DNA of 64,000 bases from Actinomycetospora cinnamomea. Its GTDB lineage: Bacteria > Actinomycetota > Actinomycetes > Mycobacteriales > Pseudonocardiaceae. Both the position numbers and the translations under genes were made by a program. The DNA is taken from assembly GCF_003096675.1 (NCBI RefSeq), contig NZ_QEKW01000016.1, forward strand, positions 1-64,000, written 5' to 3'. The notes under the pieces are model-generated. The model made no database searches and was not told the DNA's origin. It worked only from the letters and a program-made list of their open reading frames with translations. Shown here piece by piece: positions 49,749 through 57,507 of this stretch; within the stretch, counting starts at the first letter, position 1; every line of letters starts with the position of its first letter.

Positions 49749-50711
49749 TCACGGGCGCCCGATGTGCGCCTCCGGCGCGCGGAAGGAGACGCCCGTGAGC
49801 TCCTCGGAGACGCGCCACACGCGCTCGGCCTCCGCGGTGCTGCGCAGCGGGGCGTAGAGCGCCTGCTCCGCGGGCCGCCCGCCGAGGTGGCCGAGGCCGG
49901 CGGGTCCGTAGAAGTGCCCGCCACGTGCGTCGGGGGAGGTCGCGGCGTAGAGGGCGGGGAGCCCGGCGCTCTCGGCGGTCCCGACCAGGATGCCGCGGGC
50001 GGACAGGGCCCCGATCACCTTCCGGCCCCGCACCTGCTCGTCCCGTCCGATCTCCGGCCGTGCCTCGAGCAGGCTCGTCGGCGCGATCCCCGGGTGCGAG
50101 ACGTTGCTGGTGATGCCCCAGCCACCGGCCCGGCTGCGCCGGTCGAGCTCGAGCCCGAAGAGACCGATCGCGATCTTCGACTGACTGTAGGCGCGCATCC
50201 CGTCGTAGGAGCGCACCCAGCCCAGGTCGTCCCAGTTGATCGTGCCGCGGCGCGCGGCGACGCTGATCTGCGAGGTCACCCGGCCGCGGCCGGCGCGTAG
50301 CAACGGCAGCAGGTGGGCGACCAGGGCGACGTGACCGAGGTGGTTGGTGCCGAACTGCAGCTCGAAGCCGTCGGCGGTGGTCTGCCGGTCCGGCGGGGTC
50401 ATGACGCCGGCGTTGTTGATCAGGAAGTGGATCGGCCGGTCCTCCTCGCGCAGGGTCGCGCCGAGCGCGGCGACGGAGGCGAGCGAGGACAGGTCGAGCG
50501 CGCGCAGCGACACGGCCGCCCCGCGGACCCGCTCGCGGATCGCGGCGACCGCCGCCTCGCCCTTGCGCGGGTTGCGGACCGGCAGCACCACCTCGGCGCC
50601 GGCCGCGGCGAGCCGCGTGGCGATCCCGAGGCCGATGCCGTCGCTGGCGCCGGTGACGACGGCACGCCTGCCGGCGAGGCTCGGGACGGTGATGTCGGGG
50701 GTGCGGGGCAT
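49749..50711 (-). CDS. Short-chain dehydrogenase (retinol-dehydrogenase-like SDR)
   Basis: 320 aa. [22 protein letters not shown], then [17 protein letters not shown] and [11 protein letters not shown] give all classical SDR motifs; the longer C-terminus ([27 protein letters not shown]) is typical of the RDH/WWOX-like actinobacterial group. Shares an apparent transcript with the DUF3159 gene (43 bases upstream) that is divergent from an MmyB-type regulator, a frequent pairing. Confidence 0.9.
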   Translation of the reverse strand: MPRTPDITVPSLAGRRAVVTGASDGIGLGIATRLAAAGAEVVLPVRNPRKGEAAVAAIRERVRGAAVSLRALDLSSLASVAALGATLREEDRPIHFLINNAGVMTPPDRQTTADGFELQFGTNHLGHVALVAHLLPLLRAGRGRVTSQISVAARRGTINWDDLGWVRSYDGMRAYSQSKIAIGLFGLELDRRSRAGGWGITSNVSHPGIAPTSLLEARPEIGRDEQVRGRKVIGALSARGILVGTAESAGLPALYAATSPDARGGHFYGPAGLGHLGGRPAEQALYAPLRSTAEAERVWRVSEELTGVSFRAPEAHIGRP

Positions 50712-50754
50712 GGGTTCCTCCTGGGGTTCGTGATCGGGCGTGACGGCGCCGGAC

Positions 50755-51558
50755 TCAGACGGCGTCCGGTGCGGTGGCGGGGGAGGTGACGGGAGAGGCG
50801 GTGACCGGAGAGGAGGTGACGGGAGAGGAGGTGACGGGAGAGGAGGTGACGGGAGAGGAGGTGACGGGAGAGGAGGTGACGGCGCGGCGGGCCGCGACGA
50901 GGGTGAAGGCGGCCAGCACGGCGAAGGCGGGTGCGGCGGCGATCCCGAGTGCGGCCAGGACGGCCGGCTGGTCGGCGACGTAGAACGCGATCCGGAGGAC
51001 GGCGTTGACGGCGTGCACCCCCGCGCCGGCCAGGGTGGTGATGCTGTAGACGTGCAGCAGCGGGGCGTGGCCGCGCCAGTCCTGCGGTCCGCCGACGAGG
51101 CGGTTGAACAGCAGCCCGGTCACCGGCCGGCGCACGAGCACCGAGCCGAGGAACAGCAGCCCGAGCCCGACGGGGAGCAGCGCCGGGAGCAGGAAGAAGG
51201 CGCGTGCCTCACCGGAGAGGGCGGCGACGAGCGCGCACACCCCGGCGACGAGGAGGCCGATCAGCGCGCCCCGCAGGGACTCGCGGCGGGCGAGCCGGAT
51301 GCCGAACGCCACGGGCGAGCTCACCGCGAGGGCGACGAAGGCCCAGGTCAGCCCGCCGAGGGCGTCGGCCACGACGAACGCAACGGCAGGTGCGGCCGCA
51401 ACGAGGATCCCGGTCGGTCCACCGGACCGCGCGAGCGTCCGGCGCAGGGTCGCGGCGAGGGTGACCGGCTCGTCGTCGGCGATCCGGTCGGTGGTCCGGT
51501 CGGTGATTCGGCCGGTGAGTCGCTCGGGCGGGCCGATCGTGGCGGGGTCGTTCGTCAT
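50755..51558 (-). CDS. DUF3159 family membrane protein
   Basis: 267 aa. Six hydrophobic helices ([76 protein letters not shown], and two near the end) with the family segment [14 protein letters not shown] and [29 protein letters not shown]. The C-terminal 35 residues are (SSPVT)n, a repeat outside the family. ATG 51558. Role unknown. Confidence 0.85.
   Translation of the reverse strand: MTNDPATIGPPERLTGRITDRTTDRIADDEPVTLAATLRRTLARSGGPTGILVAAAPAVAFVVADALGGLTWAFVALAVSSPVAFGIRLARRESLRGALIGLLVAGVCALVAALSGEARAFFLLPALLPVGLGLLFLGSVLVRRPVTGLLFNRLVGGPQDWRGHAPLLHVYSITTLAGAGVHAVNAVLRIAFYVADQPAVLAALGIAAAPAFAVLAAFTLVAARRAVTSSPVTSSPVTSSPVTSSPVTSSPVTASPVTSPATAPDAV
50786..50881 (-). repeat. 15-bp coding tandem repeat (six units)
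   Basis: Unit GTGACGGGAGAGGAG on the + strand, six copies with two variant units at the left end, encoding SSPVT on the minus strand at the C-terminus of the DUF3159 protein. Confidence 0.9.
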
Positions 51559-51618
51559 GGAGCGCTCCTTGTCGTCGGTGGGGAGGTGCCGTCGAGATTT
51601 GCGCGCTGCCGGGAGGGG

Positions 51619-51691
51619 AGCCACGGCCTGCTGATCCGTGGCTCGCGGGGCCGTCACTGCGGTCCGAGGGGTGGATCGCCGATCCGTGGCT
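51619..51691. promoter_or_regulatory. Operator candidate for the MmyB-type regulator
   Basis: AGCCACGG-N9-CCGTGGCT (51619-51643) is an 8+8 dyad, and the right half with flank, GATCCGTGGCT, recurs exactly at 51681-51691. Both lie between the divergent DUF3159 and regulator genes. Confidence 0.5.
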
Positions 51692-51745
51692 GAGGGCGGC
51701 GCCGCCGCGGTAGGAACGGGGCACATCGGACGGGAGGGGCGCGTC

Positions 51746-52606
51746 GTGATCGACCGGGCCGGCTTGGCGGAGTTCCTGCGGCGCCGACGGGAGTCGCTGC
51801 AGCCCGAGGACGTCGGCCTGCTGCGCGGGCCGCGGCGCCGGACCAGCGGGCTGCGGCGCGAGGAGGTCGCGGCGCTGTGCCACATGTCGACCGACTACTA
51901 CGCGCGCCTCGAGCGGGAGCGCGGCCCGCAGCCGTCCGAGCAGATGATCGCCTCGATCGCGCAGGGGCTGCACCTCGCCCTCGACGAGCGCGACCACCTG
52001 TTCCGGCTCGCCGGGCACCACCCCCCGCTGCGGGGCCCGGCCAGCGAGCACATCAGTCCCGGCCTGCTGCGCATCCTCGACCGGCTGACGGACACGCCCG
52101 CGGAGATCGTCACCGAGCTGGGGGAGACGCTGCGCCAGAGCCCCCTGGGGGTCGCGCTCACCGGCGACGCGACCGCCTATACCGGCCCGGCGCGCAGCCG
52201 CGGCTACCGGTGGTTCACCGACCCCGCCTCCCGCACGCTGTACGCGCCCGAGGAGCACGAGTTCCTCTCACGCATGTACGCCTCGGGCCTGCGGGGGCTC
52301 GTCACCCTGCGCGGTCCCGACTCGAGGGCGGCGCACCTCGCCGACCAGCTGCTCGCGCAGAGCGAGGAGTTCCGGCGGCTGTGGGAGTCCCACGAGATCG
52401 GCGTCCGGCCACACGACGTCAAGCGCTTCGTCCACCCCGAGGTCGGGGAGCTGGAGCTGAACTGCCAGACGCTGCTCGACCCGGAGCAGTCGCACCGGTT
52501 GTTCGTCTACACCGCGGTGCCGGGCAGCGAGAGTCACGAGAAGCTCCAGCTGCTGTCCGTCATCGGCGCCCCGGGGGTCCGGCCGGAGGCGCGGTCACGG
52601 CCGTGA
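51746..52606 (+). CDS. XRE-type regulator with MmyB-like ligand-binding domain
   Basis: 286 aa. The N-terminal HTH LAEFLRRRRESLQPEDVGLL then LRREEVAALCHMSTDYYARLERERG, and the C-terminal MmyB_LBD (VALTGDATAYTGPARSRGYRWFTDP, LNCQTLLDPEQSHRLFVYTAVPGSE) that binds fatty-acid-like ligands in homologues. GTG 51746 follows GGGAGGGGC. Likely represses the divergent DUF3159-SDR operon. Its last 47 bases overlap the convergent map gene. Confidence 0.9.
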   Translation: MIDRAGLAEFLRRRRESLQPEDVGLLRGPRRRTSGLRREEVAALCHMSTDYYARLERERGPQPSEQMIASIAQGLHLALDERDHLFRLAGHHPPLRGPASEHISPGLLRILDRLTDTPAEIVTELGETLRQSPLGVALTGDATAYTGPARSRGYRWFTDPASRTLYAPEEHEFLSRMYASGLRGLVTLRGPDSRAAHLADQLLAQSEEFRRLWESHEIGVRPHDVKRFVHPEVGELELNCQTLLDPEQSHRLFVYTAVPGSESHEKLQLLSVIGAPGVRPEARSRP

Positions 52607-53387
52607 CGTGCCGGGTGAGGATCTCCGGACCGTGGTCGGTGACGGCGACGGTGTGCTCGATGTGGGCGGCGCGGCTGCGGTCCGCGGTGCGCAGGGTCCA
52701 GCCGTCGGGGTCCTCGACGTAGGCGTCGGTCCCGCCCGTGATCAGCATCGGTTCGAGCGCGAGGACCAGGCCGGGGCGCAGCCGCAGCCCGCGCCCGGGT
52801 CGGCCCTCGTTGGGGACGTGCGGGGCCTCGTGCATCTCGCGGCCGATGCCGTGCCCGCCGTGGTTCTCCATGAGCCCGTAGCCGCCGCTGCGGGCGACCC
52901 TCCCGATCGCGTGGGCGACGTCGCCGAGTCTCGCGCCCGGCTGGGCGGCGGCGACACCGGCGTCGAGGGCGGCCCGGGTGGTGGCGATCAGCGCTTCGTC
53001 GCTGCGGGTGACCCGCGGATCGGGGTGCTCGCCGACGATGAACGAGACGGCGGCGTCGCCGCTCCAGCCGCGGTAGCGGGCCCCGCAGTCGACGGAGACC
53101 AGGTCGCCCGGGGCGAGGGTGTACGACCCGGGGATGCCGTGCACGACCGCGTCGTTGACGCTGATGCAGGTCACGCCGGGATAGGGCGAGGGTGCCGAGC
53201 TCGGATGGTGGCCCAGGAAGAGCGCGTCGGCGCCGGCCGCGGCGATGACCTCGGCGGCCACGGCGTCCAGCTCGTCGAGGCGGACGCCGACGTCGGCCGC
53301 GTCCCGGGCGGCGGCCAGGGCGGCGGCGGTGATCCGGCCCGCCTTGCGCATCAGCTCGATCTCGCCGGGGGTCTTCAGTTCGATCAC
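52560..53387 (-). CDS. map: Type I methionine aminopeptidase
   Basis: 275 aa from GTG 53387 (V-IELKTPGEIELMRKAGRITA; GTG 53402 also possible). The metal ligands are in SVDCGARYRGWSGDAAVSF (two Asp), NHGGHGIG (His), LALEPML (Glu) and IEHTVAVTD (Glu), and the substrate-pocket HHPSSAPSPYPGVTCISVNDAVVHG is intact. It removes N-terminal Met co-translationally. Its divergent XRE neighbour and lone setting suggest a second, regulated MAP rather than the housekeeping copy usually found by secY/adk. Confidence 0.93.
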   Translation of the reverse strand: MIELKTPGEIELMRKAGRITAAALAAARDAADVGVRLDELDAVAAEVIAAAGADALFLGHHPSSAPSPYPGVTCISVNDAVVHGIPGSYTLAPGDLVSVDCGARYRGWSGDAAVSFIVGEHPDPRVTRSDEALIATTRAALDAGVAAAQPGARLGDVAHAIGRVARSGGYGLMENHGGHGIGREMHEAPHVPNEGRPGRGLRLRPGLVLALEPMLITGGTDAYVEDPDGWTLRTADRSRAAHIEHTVAVTDHGPEILTRHVTAVTAPPAGPPGRR

Positions 53388-53406
53388 GGCACGGTGCTCC
53401 ACGACT

Positions 53407-53422
53407 CGGGATAACTATCCCG
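53407..53422. promoter_or_regulatory. Dyad operator between map and the XRE gene
   Basis: CGGGAT-AACT-ATCCCG is a perfect 6+6 palindrome in the only AT-richer stretch here; ATAACTAT and TATTACTAT follow each other across it. It lies 19 bases before the map start on one side and 17 before the XRE start on the other, so it overlaps both promoters. Confidence 0.6.
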
Positions 53423-53439
53423 GTATTACTATCACGCCC

Positions 53440-53709
53440 ATGGTCCGCGTGCCGTTGACTCCCCAGGAGCGCGATCGAGGCCGTCGTCTCGGCGAGGTGC
53501 TGCGCGAGGCGCGCGGCTGCCGGTCCATGACCTCGGTGGCGGCCGCGGTCGGCATGCCGGTGGAGACGCTGCGCAAGATCGAGTCCGGACGCGTGCCGAC
53601 GCCGGCGTTCTTCACGATCGCCGCCCTGGCGGGCGAGCTGGCGCTACCGCTCCACGAGCTGGTCGAGGCCTGCGAGTCGGCGCCGGGGGAGCACCCGAGG
53701 ACGGCGTGA
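53440..53709 (+). CDS. Small XRE/HTH regulator
   Basis: 89 aa from ATG 53440. RGRRLGEVLREARGCRSMTSVAAAVGMPVETLRKIESGRVPTPAFFTIAALAGELALPL is a complete Cro/C1-type HTH with nothing else attached. Divergent from map across a dyad, so it probably autoregulates and controls map. Confidence 0.85.
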   Translation: MVRVPLTPQERDRGRRLGEVLREARGCRSMTSVAAAVGMPVETLRKIESGRVPTPAFFTIAALAGELALPLHELVEACESAPGEHPRTA

Positions 53710-53813
53710 GCTCGTCACCGACGGGGTGAGCGGGGGATCGATCCGGTGCGGTCCGGCCCGGCGATGCCCGGCAGTACGGTGGCGATGCGGCACGAGCCAG
53801 GACCTGAGCTTTC

Positions 53814-53833
53814 CATGGCAATGTGATGCCATA
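53814..53833. promoter_or_regulatory. TetR operator CATNGCA-N6-TGCNATR, copy 1
   Basis: CATGGCA-ATGTGA-TGCCATA lies 11 bases before the TetR start. The same pattern occurs at 54898-54917 before ridA. Confidence 0.6.
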
Positions 53834-53844
53834 GAGTCTGCCGG

Positions 53845-54498
53845 GTGGCGAGGCAGAAGGACCCGGCCGTGCGCACGCAGCTGCTGGAGCGTGCCGCGCG
53901 GATGCTCCGTGAGCGCGAGCCGATCACGTTACGATCGCTCGTCGCCGGGACGGGGGTCTCGACGATGGCCGTCTACACCTACTTCGGCGGGATGGACGGG
54001 GTGTGGCGTGCGCTGCGCCAGGAGGGCTTCACGCGGCTGGCGGCCCGTCTCGAGGCGCTCGTCGTGCCCGCCGATCCCGTCGAGGACCTCGTCGCCGGGG
54101 CGGCCGCCTATGTCGTCAACGCCCTCGAGCATCCCGACCTCTACCGGGTCATGTTCGATGCGACCGTCGACCTCGAGGATCTCGAGGCCGCGGAGGCGAC
54201 CCTCGGTCACCTCGAGCGTGCCGCGCGACGCTGTCGCGACGGGGGGCGGATTGCCGAGGACGCCGATCCCGACCGGCTCGCCACCGAGGTCTGGACGGTC
54301 TGCCACGGGATCGTGTCGCTGGTCGTGAGTCGGGTGGCCTCTCGGCGCACCCTCGCCTCGGGCATCCCCCTCCTCGCCGCGGTGATCACCGCCGCCGGTG
54401 ACGACCCCGCGGCGTGCCGACGCTCGGTCGAGGCCGGCTGGGCCGCGCTGCGCCCGCCTCAGGGCAGCACGGCCACGGCGTCGACCTCGACGAGGTAG
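53845..54498 (+). CDS. TetR-family transcriptional regulator
   Basis: 217 aa from GTG 53845. HTH ITLRSLVAGTGVSTMAVYTYFGGMDGVWRALRQEGF, then a TetR_C-type helical domain (EDLVAGAAAYVVNALEHPDLYRVMF). An operator-like palindrome sits right upstream and a matching one before the convergent ridA gene, so it probably represses both. Its last 40 bases overlap ridA. Confidence 0.92.
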   Translation: MARQKDPAVRTQLLERAARMLREREPITLRSLVAGTGVSTMAVYTYFGGMDGVWRALRQEGFTRLAARLEALVVPADPVEDLVAGAAAYVVNALEHPDLYRVMFDATVDLEDLEAAEATLGHLERAARRCRDGGRIAEDADPDRLATEVWTVCHGIVSLVVSRVASRRTLASGIPLLAAVITAAGDDPAACRRSVEAGWAALRPPQGSTATASTSTR

Positions 54499-54866
54499 CC
54501 CGGCGCGGCCAGCGCGGTGACCCCGATCCAGGTGCTGGGCTGCTGGAGCTCGACCCCCAGCGTCGCGGCCGCCCGGTCGCGTCCGGCGACCAGCTGCTCG
54601 GCCTTCGTCTCGTCGAGGCCGACGACGTAGACGGTGATCTTGGCCAGGTCGGCCATCGTCGCCCCCACCGCGTCGAGCGCGGCGGCGACGTTGAGGAAGC
54701 ACGTCTCGGCCTGCGCGGCGAGGTCGTCGCGACCGATGAGGTTGCCCTCGGTGTCCCAGGACACCTGCCCGGCCAGGTACACGGTGCGTGAGCCCTGGGT
54801 GTCGGCGACCTGGTGGTGGACGGCGACCCGGTGGACGCGCTCGGGATGCACCAGCGTGACGGTCAT
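54459..54866 (-). CDS. RidA family (YjgF/YER057c/UK114) protein
   Basis: 135 aa. RTVYLAGQVSWDTEGNLIGRDDLAAQAETCFLNVAAALDAVGATMADLAKITVYVV is the RidA trimer fold. The C-terminal segment after GVTALAAPGYLVEVDAVAVLP lacks the canonical Arg of the imine deaminase RidA (R in PARxxVEV), reading APGYLVEV, so the deaminase activity is doubtful and it fits another Rid subfamily. ATG 54866. Confidence 0.88.
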   Translation of the reverse strand: MTVTLVHPERVHRVAVHHQVADTQGSRTVYLAGQVSWDTEGNLIGRDDLAAQAETCFLNVAAALDAVGATMADLAKITVYVVGLDETKAEQLVAGRDRAAATLGVELQQPSTWIGVTALAAPGYLVEVDAVAVLP

Positions 54867-55171
54867 CGTCGTGCTCCTCTCTCTTCGGCCGCCGGAACAT
54901 AGCACAGCAATGCAATGTTAAGGGTCGGCCGATGCGGCACGGTGGTGACGATCCTGCCGGCGACGGAGCCCTCTGACCCGAGCCCGGCGCGGCCTTCGAC
55001 AGGCACGGGGAGCAGGAACCGCCATCGCACGCCAATCGCACGGAGGAGGTCGTCCCGTCGTGCCCGAGCAGCGCTCGCGCCCAGGACCTGCCCACTCTCC
55101 GCAGGTCGCCGGGGGTGCGGGGGCGGCGAGCGCCCCGCCGCTGTGTCGTCGACTGGCAACATCATGGAGGT
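54867..55171. other. Divergent intergenic region ridA / DMSP-lyase-like gene
   Basis: 305 bases without a convincing gene. It contains the ridA operator at 54898-54917 in a short AT-rich patch and otherwise high-GC sequence; no promoter for the rightward gene is obvious. A GGAGG at 55066-55070-like position is not followed by a start. Confidence 0.5.
54898..54917. promoter_or_regulatory. TetR operator CATNGCA-N6-TGCNATR, copy 2
   Basis: CATAGCA-CAGCAA-TGCAATG, flanked by a further AA/TT pair, 32 bases before the ridA start on the minus strand. Same spacing and conserved bases as the copy before tetR. Confidence 0.6.
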
Positions 55172-55810
55172 GTGCAAGGAGACATCGAGCAGCGTCGGGC
55201 CGCGTCGTCCCGTTTGACCAGCTACCTCCACGACCGACTGCGCGGTGCTGGCATGGACGCCCACGCCGCTGCTCTGGCAGCAGGTGAAGTGGCACCGGCG
55301 CCGGCTGCATGCAATGAGTCCGCGCCTAGTGTGATTGATCATCTAGAGGCAGCATTGGCGGACTCGGCCCCGGCGATCTCGAGCGATATCCAGCAGGCAA
55401 TTGGCGTCCTTGCGCTGGCGGCGTCGTGGCGTCAGACGGCGTCGTACGTCGAGTGCCCGCCGAGCGCGGAGTTCCTGGACAACTATGCGCACGCGACTCT
55501 TCTGGGTCCTCCTGACGATGTGCCGATGTCTGACGTCTCGGGTCAGAACGGCGTGGCGGTCGGGTTGGTGCTCCTCGGCCCGGGCGTGGTGTATCCGCCG
55601 CATCAGCACCCGGCGGACGAGGTGTACGTCCCCTTACAACGCATCGAGTGGACGCACGAGCGACACGGAATGCCCGCGGCGGTCGCGCCTGGCGACCTCA
55701 TCCATCACGTGCCTTGGCAGCCACATTCGATGAGAGTCGGCGCTCGTCCCGCTCTTCTGCTCTACATATGGTCGGGCGACGTTGTCACTCCGTCGCGGTT
55801 CTGCGCCTGA
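55172..55810 (+). CDS. Cupin of the DMSP-lyase (DddL/DddQ-like) family
   Basis: 212 aa from GTG 55172 (ATG 55253 would give 185). The N-terminal half is helical. The cupin has GVAVGLVLLGPGVVYPPHQHPADEVYVPL, whose H-x-H-x3-E-x-Y arrangement (~144-152) matches the metal ligands of DMSP lyases, and a later His in WQPHSMRVG (~184). The family cleaves dimethylsulfoniopropionate to DMS and acrylate, but many terrestrial members are uncharacterised. The gene is visibly less GC-rich than its surroundings and lies beside a tRNA gene, suggesting transfer. Confidence 0.75.
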   Translation: MQGDIEQRRAASSRLTSYLHDRLRGAGMDAHAAALAAGEVAPAPAACNESAPSVIDHLEAALADSAPAISSDIQQAIGVLALAASWRQTASYVECPPSAEFLDNYAHATLLGPPDDVPMSDVSGQNGVAVGLVLLGPGVVYPPHQHPADEVYVPLQRIEWTHERHGMPAAVAPGDLIHHVPWQPHSMRVGARPALLLYIWSGDVVTPSRFCA

Positions 55811-56072
55811 TCGAGGTGTCGAGTCGAGGAGGACCTGGCGGCTCATCAGGTCTCGGGTGTGGCCGGCCGTGCCCGCGCCGGCCGCCGGGCCCGGAGCGGC
55901 CCGTCAAGGACGAGGGTGATGACGACGGCCAGGAGCACTCCAGGGCGAGGGCGGTGACGGCGATGCGATCCCGGCCTAATCGCACGCTGCTCGCACGACG
56001 GCGGGGTCGACGCGGCGCCGGATGATCAAGCGTCCTGCCGGGCCAGTGCTCTGACCTGCACCAACAGTGTGG
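55811..56072. other. Non-coding stretch with possible membrane-protein remnant on the minus strand
   Basis: No intact gene. On the minus strand (about 55848-55990) two frames read in succession as AIAVTALAL and GVLLAVVITLVLDGPLRARRP followed by two stops; joined by a one-base shift they look like the last helix of a membrane protein. This is weak evidence for a decayed gene. Confidence 0.25.
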
Positions 56073-56143
56073 AGCGGGCGACGGGAATCGAACCCGCGTA
56101 GCCAGTTTGGAAGACTGGGGCTCTACCATTGAGCTACGCCCGC
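56073..56143 (-). tRNA. tRNA-Gly (anticodon TCC)
   Basis: 71 nt. The minus strand reads GCGGGCG-TAGCTCAATGGTAGAGC, anticodon loop CTTCCAA, T-arm GGGTTCGATTCCC, acceptor CGCCCGC and discriminator T. CCA is not encoded. All four stems pair. Confidence 0.96.
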
Positions 56144-56345
56144 GTGGGCCTCTCGGCCCGCCACTCCACCGTAGCGGACGCCTCTCCTGCCGCCCGGCCG
56201 GTGGTCCCGCCCCGCGTCGGCGGCGTCTGGATCGGTCGACCAGAACGATCCATGCCGGCGTGACACCCAACCGATACCTCCCGGTAGGCGTCTCTCCATC
56301 GTCACGATGGGTACGTCGGATCCCATCCAGTGAGAGGAGTCGGGG

Positions 56346-56420
56346 ATGTTCAACGCACAGAAGGCCGTCGACCAGGTCGAGGTCACGGAGGACGACCACA
56401 TCGTCCGCGGTCTGGACTAG
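56346..56420 (+). CDS. Candidate 24-residue micropeptide
   Basis: ATG 56346 follows GAGAGGAG at a good distance, and the frame runs MFNAQKAVDQVEVTEDDHIV then RGLD and TAG. It is acidic and amphipathic, with no Cys, leader-peptidase site or membrane helix. It lies alone between tRNA-Gly and tRNA-Pro. Coding status is unproven; it is listed for the strong RBS and complete small frame. Confidence 0.35.
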   Translation: MFNAQKAVDQVEVTEDDHIVRGLD

Positions 56421-56478
56421 GTCCGCCCGGCGACGGGCCGGGAGGCAGCGGCGCCTCCGCGGTCCAGGTCCCCCGCCC

Positions 56479-56495
56479 CTAGACTCGCCGCCACG
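56479..56495 (+). promoter_or_regulatory. 17-bp promoter-like repeat before tRNA-Pro, copy 1
   Basis: CTAGACTCGCCGCCACG contains TAGACT, a good actinobacterial -10, about 9 bases before the tRNA. The identical 17-mer occurs at 61235-61251 before tig. No clear -35 is seen. Confidence 0.5.
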
Positions 56496-56567
56496 GGGTG
56501 TGGCGCAGCTTGGTAGCGCACTCGCTTTGGGAGCGAGGGGCCGTCGGTTCGAATCCGGCCACCCCGA
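56494..56567 (+). tRNA. tRNA-Pro (anticodon TGG)
   Basis: 74 nt. CGGGGTG pairs with CACCCCG; D-arm GGCGCAGCTTGGTAGCGC; anticodon stem CTCGC/GCGAG with loop TTTGGGA; T-arm CGGTTCGAATCCG; discriminator A. CCA is not encoded. A Pro tRNA also lies close to tig in mycobacteria. Confidence 0.97.
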
Positions 56568-56606
56568 CCGTGTGGGACGGGCACGAACGCGCGTGCGGGC
56601 CCGTGC

Positions 56607-57404
56607 TCACCGACGTGCCTGCACCACGTGCGCCGTCATCGCAGCAGAGACCGGGCCCTCACCCAGGACGGCGGTCATGTGCGCGGCGACCAGCCGCGTC
56701 GTCTCGTCGAGGTCACCGCGCGCCTCGATCTCTCCGCGCAGCGGGGTGCCGGTGCAGAAGCCGGTCGCGACGTCGGCCGCCGAAGCCGCCCGCCCCTCGA
56801 GCGTCACCGTCTCGACCGACTCCACCTCCAACCCCGCTCCCCGGAGGTCCCCGACGACGACCTGCGGGTCGGCGTAACCGTGGGGTACCTGCGCGAGGAA
56901 GGCCGGGACGTCGCCGGTGAGGGCACGTTCCAGGCCCTCGACGAGGACCCGGGCGAACCCGTGGGTGTCGATCCGGTCCCAGGTGTTCACCAGCACGTGA
57001 CCCGAGGGCGCCAGCACCCGGCGGAACTCGGAGTACGCCGCGGGCCGATCCGGGAAGAACATCACCCCGAACTGGCACACCACCAGGTCGAAGACGCCGT
57101 CGTCGAACGGGAGACTCGACGCGTCCGCGCGCTGCCATGCGGCCGCAGCAACCCGTTCCTCGCCCGCCTCGACCATCGCCGGGTTGAGGTCCGTCGCCGT
57201 GAGGTGGGCTTCCGGGGTCGCCGCGAGGAGCTCCGCGGTCGCCACCCCCGTGCCGGCGGCGACCTCCACCACCCTGCTCGGCCGGAGGCGTGCGGCCCGC
57301 CGTGCGACGTCCACCGCGAACGGACGGAAGACCGCGTCGGCCAGACACCGGTCGTAGACGTCCGGCATCGACCCGACCCATCGACGGTGCTGGTCCTCGG
57401 TCAC
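56607..57404 (-). CDS. Class I SAM-dependent methyltransferase (UbiE/COQ5-like)
   Basis: 265 aa from GTG 57404. Motif I VVEVAAGTGVATAELLA, motif II region ATDLNPAMVEAGEERV, then FDLVVCQFGVMFFPDRPAAYSEFRRVLAPSGHVLVNTWD, the methyltransferase_11 pattern. Substrate unknown. The far N-terminus VTEDQHRRWVGSMPDVYDRCL is typical of this actinobacterial group. Confidence 0.9.
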   Translation of the reverse strand: MTEDQHRRWVGSMPDVYDRCLADAVFRPFAVDVARRAARLRPSRVVEVAAGTGVATAELLAATPEAHLTATDLNPAMVEAGEERVAAAAWQRADASSLPFDDGVFDLVVCQFGVMFFPDRPAAYSEFRRVLAPSGHVLVNTWDRIDTHGFARVLVEGLERALTGDVPAFLAQVPHGYADPQVVVGDLRGAGLEVESVETVTLEGRAASAADVATGFCTGTPLRGEIEARGDLDETTRLVAAHMTAVLGEGPVSAAMTAHVVQARR

Positions 57405-57507
57405 GGGGAATGTTCTGGCACGCAGCAGGAGTTGCCACAAGCCCGTGCGGCGTCATCCGTCGCGCCGGAGCGCGAGACCGGGGGCCGGCACCGCCCGGCC
57501 CCCCTCG

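Noticed and set aside
55848-55990. Membrane-protein pseudogene
   Set aside because: The evidence is one helix-like stretch requiring a frameshift; too short to call, so only noted in the gap entry.
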